Below, one piece after another: positions 15,817 through 23,778 of a stretch of DNA of 47,548 nucleotides (the first letter of the stretch is position 1; each line of letters begins with the position of its first letter). Made by a program: the position numbers and the translations under genes. This DNA is from Clostridia bacterium (lineage in GTDB: Bacteria; Bacillota; Clostridia; Oscillospirales; CAG-272): NCBI GenBank assembly GCA_017631855.1, contig JAGBSP010000038.1, positions 1-47,548 on the forward strand, written 5' to 3'. Under the pieces are notes generated by a model. That model searched no databases. It was not told the DNA's origin and worked only from the letters and a program-made list of their open reading frames with translations.

Positions 15817-16467
15817 ATGTTCAAAAAGAAAACCGACGTTCACGCGCTGATCATGGAGCAAATTGACGACGTAAAAAAATGTCTTGTTCTTTTCGACGGT
15901 TTTATGCGTGCTGCCACCACCCCCGGAGTTAATCACGAAACCCTTTGTTCTCTTCGCGACGGAGTATCCGAAGCAGAAAACGTTGCAGACACCTCGCTCC
16001 GAACCATGATATGCTCTCTGAATAAATCCTATTATCTTCCGTCCACAATGGAAAGTCTGATCGCGATCGCCACGAGCTGCGATAAAATCGCCAACAAATG
16101 CGAGTCGATTGCAAATCTGATCGTGATTTACAAATTCCAGTTCACTGCTGAGTCTTACAAAGAATTCAACAAGATCTACGATATTATCAACAAGCAGTTT
16201 GAGCTTCTGGAAGAAGCCATCAGTATGCTTTTCTCCAACATGAGTCAGCTGCAAAAGGATCCTTCGATTTTGGACGAAATCCGTGCGCTGGAGTCGGAGA
16301 TCGACGCCATTGAAATGCAATTGTCCGAACGAATTTTCAATATGAATGCCGAGCTTGCGTTCAAGATGCAGTTCTTTGATCTTGTACGCAGCCTGTGCGA
16401 CGTTTCCGATATTATCGAGGACATCGCAGACAAAATTCAGATTATGCTGATATCGAGAAAGGCTTAA
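15817..16467 (+). CDS. PhoU-like DUF47 protein (Pit accessory protein)
   Basis: A 216-residue, all-helical protein of the DUF47/PhoU-like group. It begins MFKKKTDVHALIMEQIDDVKK. Family features are the pattern SEAENVADTSLRTM in helix 2, CDKIANKCESIANLIV in the middle, and a closing RSLCDVSDIIEDIADKIQIM helix whose acidic residues usually bind metal. These proteins are encoded next to PiT transporters and are thought to regulate phosphate uptake. Here the PiT gene follows after 7 nt. No membrane segment. The start follows GGGAGGAGTTTTGAT. Confidence 0.9.
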   Translation: MFKKKTDVHALIMEQIDDVKKCLVLFDGFMRAATTPGVNHETLCSLRDGVSEAENVADTSLRTMICSLNKSYYLPSTMESLIAIATSCDKIANKCESIANLIVIYKFQFTAESYKEFNKIYDIINKQFELLEEAISMLFSNMSQLQKDPSILDEIRALESEIDAIEMQLSERIFNMNAELAFKMQFFDLVRSLCDVSDIIEDIADKIQIMLISRKA

Positions 16468-16474
16468 CTCCCGA

Positions 16475-17542
16475 ATGTTCATCTATCTTTTACTTGCCGC
16501 AGGCTTATTTATGGGGTGGTCGCTTGGTACGAACGATGCTGCCAATGCGTTCGGAACTGCCGTTGCCACCCGTGTTGTAAAATACCGAACGGCAATTATC
16601 ATCATTGCGATTATGGTGGTTCTTGGCGCAGCCGTGGCAGGACATCATAATATTGGCAAGCTTTCGAGCATTGCGACGAACAACGAGGTCGTTGCTTCGA
16701 TCGACGAGGTCGAGGCTGCGGTCGAATCGGACACGCTGAACGATCTTCGGCTCAAGTCGGCGCTCAAGGCATTCATTATTTTTGCTTGCTCGGGCATTAC
16801 CGTATTCGGCATGAGCTACCTCAAGTTTCCCGTATCGGCAAACCAATCCATCACGGGAGCGGTCATCGGATGGGGACTTTGTTATGCGGACTATTCTTCC
16901 CCCGAAATTCTGAAAAGCAATCTGACCGAGATCCTTGAATTTATGTCAACGTGGCTGATCAACCCGCTGGGCGCCGCGATGATTTCCTTCGTTCTTGTCT
17001 TTTTTGTAAAAAAGTATATCGAAAAGCGTTTAACCTCGATGCAAAGCTACGACCGTATCGTGAAGTTCGGTTATATCGTTGCAGGCGCTTTCTCGGCGTA
17101 CAGTATCGGTCAGAACAGCTCTGCCAGTGTGACGGCGTTTTATTACGATGCCACCGGTCTTGGCGCAAATATTCTCACCGATCCGAGGCTCACCGCAATC
17201 ATCGGCGGCGTTGCGATTGCGATCGGCGTGCTGACCTTCTCCAAGCGAGTGATGATGACCGTTGGAGGATCGATTGCCGAGATCAGTCAGGTCGACGGCT
17301 TCGTCGTCATCATCGCAAGCGCGTTAACGGTTGTACTTATGGGAGAACTGATGGGAATTCCCGTTTCAACCTCTCAGTCGGTGGTTGGTGCGGTGGTTGG
17401 CGCGGGTCTTGTCAACGGCGTAAAAAGCGTCAACTTCGGCGTCTTCAAAAGAATTGCGATTGCTTGGGTCAGCTCCCCCACGGTCGCCGGTATTTTGACC
17501 TATCTTGTGGCGCTGGCAACCAAAAGCTATTTCGCGGCATAA
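16475..17542 (+). CDS. pit: PiT-family inorganic phosphate transporter
   Basis: A 355-residue integral membrane protein with about ten hydrophobic segments. The PiT signature is duplicated: GTNDAANAFGTAVATR near residues 14-30, and GIPVSTSQSVVGAVVGAGL near 293-311. FPVSANQSITGAVIGWGL in the first half is its partner. It couples phosphate (as metal phosphate) to H+ or Na+ uptake. It is translated 7 nt after the DUF47 gene and followed by a strong terminator, a two-gene phosphate operon. Confidence 0.94.
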   Translation: MFIYLLLAAGLFMGWSLGTNDAANAFGTAVATRVVKYRTAIIIIAIMVVLGAAVAGHHNIGKLSSIATNNEVVASIDEVEAAVESDTLNDLRLKSALKAFIIFACSGITVFGMSYLKFPVSANQSITGAVIGWGLCYADYSSPEILKSNLTEILEFMSTWLINPLGAAMISFVLVFFVKKYIEKRLTSMQSYDRIVKFGYIVAGAFSAYSIGQNSSASVTAFYYDATGLGANILTDPRLTAIIGGVAIAIGVLTFSKRVMMTVGGSIAEISQVDGFVVIIASALTVVLMGELMGIPVSTSQSVVGAVVGAGLVNGVKSVNFGVFKRIAIAWVSSPTVAGILTYLVALATKSYFAA

Positions 17543-17566
17543 TTTCATCCGCTTCATCAAAAACAG

Positions 17567-17597
17567 AAAGCCATTTGCTTGTGCAAATGGCTTTTTT
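17567..17597 (+). terminator. Terminator after pit
   Basis: Stem AAAGCCATTTGC / GCAAATGGCTTT with a TTGT loop and a T tract, 25 nt past the stop codon. The gap up to the next promoter (17598-17759) shows nothing else recognisable. Confidence 0.9.
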
Positions 17598-17759
17598 CAA
17601 TTTCTGTTTTACGTCAAAAAAACCATCGGATCGGTGCATCTCACGGCGGCGTTCTCCCTCTCTCGGTAAGGAATTTTCGAAATGAAAACAAATTTCTTTC
17701 GATATGGAAAATCAGCCTCAAAAGAGGAAAAATATGTTACTCTTTTTTCCCTTTTTCTA

Positions 17760-17788
17760 TTGACAAAGCAAGGATAGTTTGATACAAT
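17760..17788 (+). promoter_or_regulatory. Promoter of the seven-gene GH20-like array
   Basis: TTGACA (17760-17765) and TACAAT (17783-17788), 17 nt apart, upstream of the first paralog. It is the only clear promoter found for the array. Confidence 0.82.
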
Positions 17789-17796
17789 GACCATAG

Positions 17797-17820
17797 TATT
17801 TAAAAATATATTTTTAAATA
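17797..17820. promoter_or_regulatory. 24-bp perfect palindrome, candidate operator
   Basis: The half-sites TATTTAAAAATA and TATTTTTAAATA are exact reverse complements with no spacer. The site covers roughly +2 to +25 of the predicted transcript, a position where a bound repressor would block initiation or escape. The AT-only composition weakens the case. Confidence 0.5.
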
Positions 17821-17851
17821 AAAAAGAAATATTTTAAAGGAATTTTTTGCC

Positions 17852-18805
17852 ATGAGTGAGCCTATGATCTGGAGCTATCTGATCCATCTTAGCACCCACA
17901 TGTGGGGGGACGGAAGCGAGCCCTCGCGGGAGTGGTATCCTTCCCGCTTTTACAGCGAAAACAACAACGTTGATCTCGCCGTTTGGGACGAGGTTGTATC
18001 TGTAATGGCAGACAGAAAATACAATATGATGATCGTCGACGTCGGCGATGCCGTTCAGTATGAGTCGCACCCCGAGATCTCCGCCCCCGATGCGTGGAGC
18101 AAGGATTTTCTGAAAAAGAAGCTCGACGAAATGAGAGCGCTCGGCATTGAGCCGATCCCGAAGCTGAATTTCTCTTGCGGTCACCACACCTGGCTCAAGC
18201 AATACAACCGTATGGTTTCGACACCGATCTACTATCAGGTCTGTGCCGATCTGATCAAGGAGGTCTGCGAGCTCTTTGGCTATCCTCGCCTCTTCCACCT
18301 CGGCTTTGACGAAGAAGTTCCCTATCAGCCGGGACTTGAAAAGGTGATGATCCGCGGAGAGAAGCTCTGGTGGCACGATCTCTTCTTTATGGCTGCTGAG
18401 TGCGAAAAGTACGGTGCCCGTCCGTGGGTATGGTCGGACTACTATTGGGATTTCCCCGAGGTCTTCAAGAAGAATATGCCCAAGTCGATCCTTCAGTCGA
18501 ACTGGTACTACTACCCTCTGATGGATCACCCCAAGGATTCGCGCCCCTATCTGCGCATTCACACCTACGAATATCTCGACGAGCTTGGCTACGATCAGGT
18601 GCCCACCAGCTCCTCTTGCCACGGCGCTCCGCAGAACAACCATCAGACGGTCGCCTACGCCAAGGACAAACTCACCCCCGAGCTGCTCAAGGGCTTTATG
18701 GTCGCTCCGTGGTATATGACGACACCCCAGACGCGCTACGCCCTTCTCAACGACGTTGACCGTCTGTACTATGCCCGCAAGGCAATTTATCCTGAAACTC
18801 TGTGA
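17852..18805 (+). CDS. GH20-like TIM-barrel protein, array copy 1
   Basis: A 317-residue protein resembling the catalytic barrel of glycoside hydrolase family 20. In order: MSEPMIWSYLIHLSTHMWGD; an early strand MMIVDVGDA followed by YESHPEI; PIPKLNFSCGHHTWL (about 101-115, counterpart of the GH20 IPEIDMPGH strand); LFHLGFDEEV with Asp153-Glu154 in the place of the GH20 HxGGDE catalytic pair; GARPWVWSDYYWD; ILQSNWYYY; and a terminal APW and YPETL. No signal peptide or membrane segment, so it should be cytoplasmic. Substrate unknown; N-acetylhexosaminide cleavage is the family expectation. Closest by eye to copy 2, which starts 8 nt downstream. Confidence 0.8.
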   Translation: MSEPMIWSYLIHLSTHMWGDGSEPSREWYPSRFYSENNNVDLAVWDEVVSVMADRKYNMMIVDVGDAVQYESHPEISAPDAWSKDFLKKKLDEMRALGIEPIPKLNFSCGHHTWLKQYNRMVSTPIYYQVCADLIKEVCELFGYPRLFHLGFDEEVPYQPGLEKVMIRGEKLWWHDLFFMAAECEKYGARPWVWSDYYWDFPEVFKKNMPKSILQSNWYYYPLMDHPKDSRPYLRIHTYEYLDELGYDQVPTSSSCHGAPQNNHQTVAYAKDKLTPELLKGFMVAPWYMTTPQTRYALLNDVDRLYYARKAIYPETL

Positions 18806-18813
18806 GGTAAATA

Positions 18814-19767
18814 ATGAGTGAACCGATGATCTGGAGCTATCTGCTCCACCTGAGTACGCATATGTGGGGCGACGAGCATTCGACTTCGAGTGGCTACTAT
18901 CTCCCCGATCCGTACACCCCCGAAAATAACGTGGATCTTGCCACCTGGGACGACACCGTCCGCGCGCTCGGCGAGAGAAACTACAATATGGTCATTATCG
19001 ACCTTGGCGACGCGGTCAAGTACGAGTCGCACCCCGAGATCTGCGCTCCCGATGCGTGGGACAAGGATTTCCTCAAAAAGAAGCTCGACGAAATGAGAGC
19101 ACTCGGCATCGAACCGATTCCGAAGCTGAATTTCTCGGCGTGCCATCATACTTGGCTGAAGGAATACACGAGAATGGTCTCCTCTCCGATCTACTACCGG
19201 GTCTGCGCCGATCTGATCAAAGAGGTCTGCGAGCTCTTTGGCAACCCGCGTCTCTTCCATCTTGGCTTTGACGAGGAGATCGAGCTTTTGCAGAGAAACC
19301 GCGAAAAGGTGATTGTCCGCGGAGAGAAGCTCTGGTTCCACGATCTCTTCTTCTTTGCCGCTGAATGCGAAAAGTACGGTGCGCGTCCGTGGATCTGGTC
19401 GGATTATTTCTGGCATCATCCCGATCAGTTCAAGAAGAATATGCCAAAGTCCATTCTCCAATCCAACTGGTTCTATAACACCTTCCAGGATTGGCCCGAG
19501 GGACACCGTTACCGCACCGCGATTGAAACCTATGACGCGCTCGACGAGCTCGGCTACGACCAAGTGCCGACAGGTTCAACCTGGAGCCGTCACAAAAACC
19601 TCTATCAGACGGTCGCCTACGCAAAAAACCGCTTAAATCCCGATCTTGTGAAGGGATTCATGACAGCGCCTTGGATCATGACGACAAGAGAAAATCGCTT
19701 CCGTCTTCTGGACGACGCCGACCGCCTCTTCGTTGCCCGTGAGAAGCTTTACCCCGAAACTCTTTAA
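18814..19767 (+). CDS. GH20-like TIM-barrel protein, array copy 2
   Basis: 317 residues, the same length as copy 1 and sharing its MSEPMIWSYL start, which points to a recent duplication. The catalytic-site motif is HLGFDEEI with Asp153-Glu154. It differs from the other copies in PKLNFSACHHTWL, where the usual Ser-Cys-Gly-His becomes Ser-Ala-Cys-His, and in the loop ELLQRNREKVIVRG after the Asp-Glu pair. It keeps GARPWIWSDYFWH, ILQSNWFYN and the final YPETL. The ribosome-binding site GAGGT overlaps the stop codon of copy 1, so translation is probably coupled. No export signal. Confidence 0.8.
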   Translation: MSEPMIWSYLLHLSTHMWGDEHSTSSGYYLPDPYTPENNVDLATWDDTVRALGERNYNMVIIDLGDAVKYESHPEICAPDAWDKDFLKKKLDEMRALGIEPIPKLNFSACHHTWLKEYTRMVSSPIYYRVCADLIKEVCELFGNPRLFHLGFDEEIELLQRNREKVIVRGEKLWFHDLFFFAAECEKYGARPWIWSDYFWHHPDQFKKNMPKSILQSNWFYNTFQDWPEGHRYRTAIETYDALDELGYDQVPTGSTWSRHKNLYQTVAYAKNRLNPDLVKGFMTAPWIMTTRENRFRLLDDADRLFVAREKLYPETL

Positions 19768-19799
19768 ACACACATAAAAAATAAGGAAGGTAACACACG

Positions 19800-20768
19800 A
19801 TGAATCACAAATTTATGTGGGCGTATCTCATTCACCTGAGTACGCATATGTGGCAGGATGAAACTGCCGAGCCGGGTGGCACTTGGTATGCAGGAAAACC
19901 TTACGATGAGAACAACAACGTTCACATGGAAACGTGGGATGCGACGATAAAGTATCTTGCCGAGTGCAAATACAACACGGTGCTCATCGACGTCGGCGAT
20001 GCTGTCAAGTACGAGTCGCACCCCGAGATCTCCGCCCCCGATGCGTGGGACAAGGATTTCCTCAAGAAGAAGCTCGACGAGATGAGAGCGCTTGGAATTA
20101 CCCCCATTCCGAAGCTCAACTTCTCCTGTGGCCATATGACCTGGCTCAAGGAATACACGAGAATGATTTCCACACCCACCTACTACAAGGTTTGTGCCGA
20201 TCTGATTAAGGAAGTCTGTGAGCTCTTTAATTCGCCCGAATACTTCCATATCGGATTTGACGAGGAAGTGGCAAGAAAGCAGGGCGGAAGAGAAAAGATC
20301 ATCATCCGCGGCGAGAAGCTTTGGTGGCACGATCTCTTCTATCTGGCAGGCGAGTGCGAAAAGAACGGCGCACGTCCTTGGATGTGGTCCGATTATTTCT
20401 GGGAGAGAGGCAACGAGGAGATTTTCCTGAAGAATATGTCAAAGTCGATTCTTCAGTCCAACTGGTTCTACCCCTACTTCCAGGAGTGGCCCGAGGATCA
20501 TCCCAAGCGCTACGGCTTCCGTATCAAGACCTACGAGATCTTTGACGAGATGGGCTACGATCAGGTTCCCACCGCATCGACGGTTCTCAACAATTTCAAC
20601 CCCGTTCAGACCTGTGCATTCTGTAAAGAAAAGCTCAATCCCGAGCACCTGCTTGGCATTATGACTGCTCCGTGGTTTATGACCACCGAGGCAAACAAGC
20701 ACTCGCTGATGAACGACGTATACCGTCTGTATCTCGGACGCAAGAAATACTATCCCGAAACACTTTGA
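19800..20768 (+). CDS. GH20-like TIM-barrel protein, array copy 3
   Basis: 322 residues. It starts MNHKFMWAYLIHLSTHMW. Key blocks are YNTVLIDVGDAVKYESHPEI (58-77), PIPKLNFSCGHMTWL (102-116), FHIGFDEEVARKQ with Asp154-Glu155, GARPWMWSDYFWERG (190-204), MSKSILQSNWFYP (213-225), a KRYGFRIKTYEIFDEMGYDQ stretch (236-255), TCAFCK (271-276) and TAPW. It is most like copy 4, including the WERG[NH]E segment and the FQEWPEDHPKRYG loop. A 32-nt gap with AAGGAAGGTAACACACG separates it from copy 2. The Cys-rich TCAFCK motif is shared with copies 4 and 5 only. Confidence 0.8.
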   Translation: MNHKFMWAYLIHLSTHMWQDETAEPGGTWYAGKPYDENNNVHMETWDATIKYLAECKYNTVLIDVGDAVKYESHPEISAPDAWDKDFLKKKLDEMRALGITPIPKLNFSCGHMTWLKEYTRMISTPTYYKVCADLIKEVCELFNSPEYFHIGFDEEVARKQGGREKIIIRGEKLWWHDLFYLAGECEKNGARPWMWSDYFWERGNEEIFLKNMSKSILQSNWFYPYFQEWPEDHPKRYGFRIKTYEIFDEMGYDQVPTASTVLNNFNPVQTCAFCKEKLNPEHLLGIMTAPWFMTTEANKHSLMNDVYRLYLGRKKYYPETL

Positions 20769-20785
20769 TTTTTAGGAGAAACACT

Positions 20786-21751
20786 ATGAAACACGATTTT
20801 ATGTGGGCATATCTCATTCATTTAAGCGCTCATATGTGGGGAGACGATACCTTTGTCACCCCCAGATGGTACTGTGAAAAATATTACAACGAGAATAACA
20901 ACGTACATATTCCTACTTGGGATGCGATGATGCAGTATCTTGCCGAGTGCAAGTACAACACGGTACTGATCGACGTCGGTGACGCTGTCAAGTACGAATC
21001 TCACCCCGAAATCTCCGCACCCGATGCGTGGGATAAGGATTTTCTGAAGAAGAAGCTCGACGAGATGAGAGCCCTCGGTCTTACTCCCATTCCGAAGCTC
21101 AATTTCTCCTGCGGTCACCATACCTGGCTCAAGCAGTACACCCGTATGGTCTCCTCGCCCATCTACTATCAGGTTTGCGCAGACCTCATCAAGGAGGTTT
21201 GCGAGCTCTTCGACTACCCCGAGTATTTCCATATCGGCTTTGACGAGGAAGTAGCAAGAAAACAAGGCAACGTCGAGAAAATCATCATTCGCGGTGAAAA
21301 GCTGTGGTGGAACGACCTCTTCTATCTGGCAGGCGAGTGCGAAAAGAACGGCGCACGTCCTTGGATGTGGTCCGACTATTTCTGGGAGAGAGGTCACGAG
21401 GATATCTTCCTGAAGAATATGTCCAAGTCGATCCTGCAGTCCAACTGGTTCTACCCCTTCTTCCAGGAATGGCCCGAGGATCATCCGAAGCGTTACGGCT
21501 TCCGTATCAAGACCTATGAAATCTTCGACGAGATGGGCTACGATCAGGTTCCCACCTGCTCGTCCTTCCTCAACTCGGTTAACCCCGTTCAGACCTGCGC
21601 CTTCTGCAAGGATAAGCTCAACCCCGAGCACCTCTTGGGTATTATGACAGCTCCATGGTTCAGAACCTACGAGGATAACAAGCTCTCTCTGATGAACGAT
21701 GCTTATCGGTTGTACTGGGGACGAAAAAAGCACTACCCCGAAACTCTGTAA
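20786..21751 (+). CDS. GH20-like TIM-barrel protein, array copy 4
   Basis: 321 residues from the ATG at 20786, which follows TTTTTAGGAGAAACACT. The frame is open further upstream inside copy 3, but that part is a shadow. Asp153-Glu154 lie in FHIGFDEEVARKQG. GARPWMWSDYFWERGHEDIF, the ILQSNWFYPFFQEWPEDHPK loop and NPVQTCAFCKDKLNPEHLLG make it nearly a twin of copy 3, with long stretches of identical DNA. It differs mainly in the surface loop at residues 20-36 (DDTFVTPRWYCEKYY) and in replacing MTTE by RTYE after TAPW. Intracellular by sequence. Confidence 0.8.
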   Translation: MKHDFMWAYLIHLSAHMWGDDTFVTPRWYCEKYYNENNNVHIPTWDAMMQYLAECKYNTVLIDVGDAVKYESHPEISAPDAWDKDFLKKKLDEMRALGLTPIPKLNFSCGHHTWLKQYTRMVSSPIYYQVCADLIKEVCELFDYPEYFHIGFDEEVARKQGNVEKIIIRGEKLWWNDLFYLAGECEKNGARPWMWSDYFWERGHEDIFLKNMSKSILQSNWFYPFFQEWPEDHPKRYGFRIKTYEIFDEMGYDQVPTCSSFLNSVNPVQTCAFCKDKLNPEHLLGIMTAPWFRTYEDNKLSLMNDAYRLYWGRKKHYPETL

Positions 21752-21801
21752 TCATGCCTTACGGCAAAAAATAAAAAACAAAAATTTTTGGAGGACAAAA
21801 A

Positions 21802-22773
21802 ATGAGACACGACATGATGTGGGCATATTTGATCCACCTCTCGACGCACATGTGGAGCGACGCTTCCTACAACGACAGAAACCCTCTGTGGTATTCCAAG
21901 CCCTTTTCTGAGAACAACAACGTGAATCTCGAGGTTTGGGATGAAACGGTCAAGTTCTTGGCAGAGCGTCAGTACAACACGCTTCTGATCGACCTTGGCG
22001 ACGCTGTCAAGTACGAGTCGCACCCCGAAATCTCCGCCCCCGATGCGTGGGATAAGGATTTCCTCAAGAAGAAGCTCGACGAGATGAGAGCTCTTGGTAT
22101 CACGCCCATTCCGAAGCTCAACTTCTCCTGCGGACACCACACCTGGCTCAAGCAGTACAACCGTATGGTTTCCTCGCCCATCTACTATCAGGTCTGCGCA
22201 GATCTGATCAAGGAAGTTTGCGAGCTGTTTGACTATCCCAAGTACTTCCACATCGGCTTTGACGAGGAAGTAGAGAGAAAGCAGCAGGACGTAGAAAAGG
22301 TCGTCTGCCGCGGACAGAAGCTCTGGTTCCACGATCTGTTCTTTATCGCAGGCGAGTGTGAAAAGTACGGCGCACGTCCCTGGATCTGGTCCGACTATTT
22401 CTGGGAGCCCGAAAACGAGAAGTACTTCCTCGAGCACATGTCCAAGTCGATCCTCCAGTCCAACTGGTACTACGATCACTTTATGGACTTCCCGGACAAC
22501 CATCCCAAGCGCTACGGCTTCCGTATCAAGACCTACGAGATCTTCGATGAAATGGGCTACGATCAGGTTCCTACCGCATCGGGCTGGCAGAAGACCGTAA
22601 ACCTCCATCACACCTGTGCATTCTGTAAGGATAAGCTGGACAACGAGCGTCTGCTTGGTATTATGGCTGCTCCGTGGGTATTCACCACCGAGACCGACAA
22701 GTACCGTCTCTTTGACGATGCTCACCGCCTCTACATTGGACGTAAAACCTACTTCCCCGAGACATTGAAGTAA
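21802..22773 (+). CDS. GH20-like TIM-barrel protein, array copy 5
   Basis: 323 residues, the longest copy, starting MRHDMMWAYLIHLSTHMWSD. The site motif is FHIGFDEEVERKQQ with Asp154-Glu155. In place of WERG it reads WEPENEKYFLEHMSKS, a form shared with copy 6. It has ILQSNWYYDHFMDFPDNHPK and HHTCAFCKDKLDNERLLG, so it links the copy 3/4 type to the copy 6 type. The tail is YFPETLK rather than YYPETL. It begins 50 nt after copy 4 with TTTTTGGAGGACAAAAA before the ATG, the strongest ribosome-binding site of the array. No signal peptide. Confidence 0.8.
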   Translation: MRHDMMWAYLIHLSTHMWSDASYNDRNPLWYSKPFSENNNVNLEVWDETVKFLAERQYNTLLIDLGDAVKYESHPEISAPDAWDKDFLKKKLDEMRALGITPIPKLNFSCGHHTWLKQYNRMVSSPIYYQVCADLIKEVCELFDYPKYFHIGFDEEVERKQQDVEKVVCRGQKLWFHDLFFIAGECEKYGARPWIWSDYFWEPENEKYFLEHMSKSILQSNWYYDHFMDFPDNHPKRYGFRIKTYEIFDEMGYDQVPTASGWQKTVNLHHTCAFCKDKLDNERLLGIMAAPWVFTTETDKYRLFDDAHRLYIGRKTYFPETLK

Positions 22774-22790
22774 TTCTGAGGTAACACACT

Positions 22791-23753
22791 ATGGCAAACG
22801 AAATGATTTGGGCGTCGCTCGTGCATCTGAGCCGCCATATGTGGTCGGATGACTCCTGTGAACCGCTTTGGTATCTTGATCCTCCGTACAATCCCTGCAA
22901 TGAGATCGATCTCGACTGTTGGGATCAGTATATGAAGTTCACTGCCGAGAAGCAGTTCAACACGGTCGTCATTGACCTCGGCGATGCCGTCAAGTACGAA
23001 TCTCACCCCGAAATCTCTGCCCCCGATGCGTGGAGCAAGGATTTTCTCAAGAAGAAGCTCGACGAGCTCCGCGCACTCGGCATCACGCCCATTCCGAAGC
23101 TCAATTTCTCCTGCGGTCATATGACCTGGATGAAAGAATACAACCGTATGGTTTCCTCGCCCGCGTACTATCAGTTCTGCGCCGATCTGATCAAAGAGGT
23201 TTGCGAGCTTTTCGGTTATCCCAAGCTCTTCCACATCGGCTTTGACGAAGAAGTCGCAAGAAAGCAGCCCTACGAAAAGGCGGTCGTCCGCGGCGAAAAG
23301 CTCTGGTGGAACGATCTCTTCTTCATCTGCCGTGAGTGTGAGAAGCACGGTGCAAGACCGTGGATGTGGAGTGACTATTTTTGGGAACCCGAGAACGAGC
23401 AGATCTTCCTCAAAAATATGTCCAAAACGATTTTGCAGTCCAACTGGTACTACGACCGCTTCCAGGAATGGCCTGACAACCACCCGAAGCGCTACGGCTT
23501 CCGTATCAAGACCTACGAAATCTTCGACGAAATGGGTTACGATCAGGTTCCGACCAGCTCGACTTGGCAGTATAAGATGAATTCCGAGCAGACGGTTGCC
23601 TTCTGTAAAGATCGCCTGAACCCCGAACATCTCAAAGGATTTATGACGGCGGCTTGGAAGTACACCGACGAGGGAGATCTCTATTCGCTGATGAATGATG
23701 CACAGCGTCTCTACCTCGGAAGAAAGAAACATTACCCCGAAACCTTAAAATAA
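22791..23753 (+). CDS. GH20-like TIM-barrel protein, array copy 6
   Basis: 320 residues starting MANEMIWASLVHLSRHMWSD. The Asp152-Glu153 pair is in FHIGFDEEVARKQP. Its N-terminal loop (SCEPLWYLDPPYNPCNEIDLDCWD) is the most Cys-rich of the set and lacks the ENNNV motif of copies 1-5. It shares WEPENEQIFLKNMSKTILQ with copy 5. The late region reads SEQTVAFCKDRLNPEHLKGFMTAAW, with TAAW instead of TAPW, as in copy 7. A TTCTGAGGTAACACACT site precedes it, 17 nt after copy 5. Changes cluster in loops expected to line the active-site mouth, suggesting altered substrate preference. Confidence 0.8.
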   Translation: MANEMIWASLVHLSRHMWSDDSCEPLWYLDPPYNPCNEIDLDCWDQYMKFTAEKQFNTVVIDLGDAVKYESHPEISAPDAWSKDFLKKKLDELRALGITPIPKLNFSCGHMTWMKEYNRMVSSPAYYQFCADLIKEVCELFGYPKLFHIGFDEEVARKQPYEKAVVRGEKLWWNDLFFICRECEKHGARPWMWSDYFWEPENEQIFLKNMSKTILQSNWYYDRFQEWPDNHPKRYGFRIKTYEIFDEMGYDQVPTSSTWQYKMNSEQTVAFCKDRLNPEHLKGFMTAAWKYTDEGDLYSLMNDAQRLYLGRKKHYPETLK

Positions 23754-23778
23754 AAAATAAAATTAGGAGAATCCAAAA

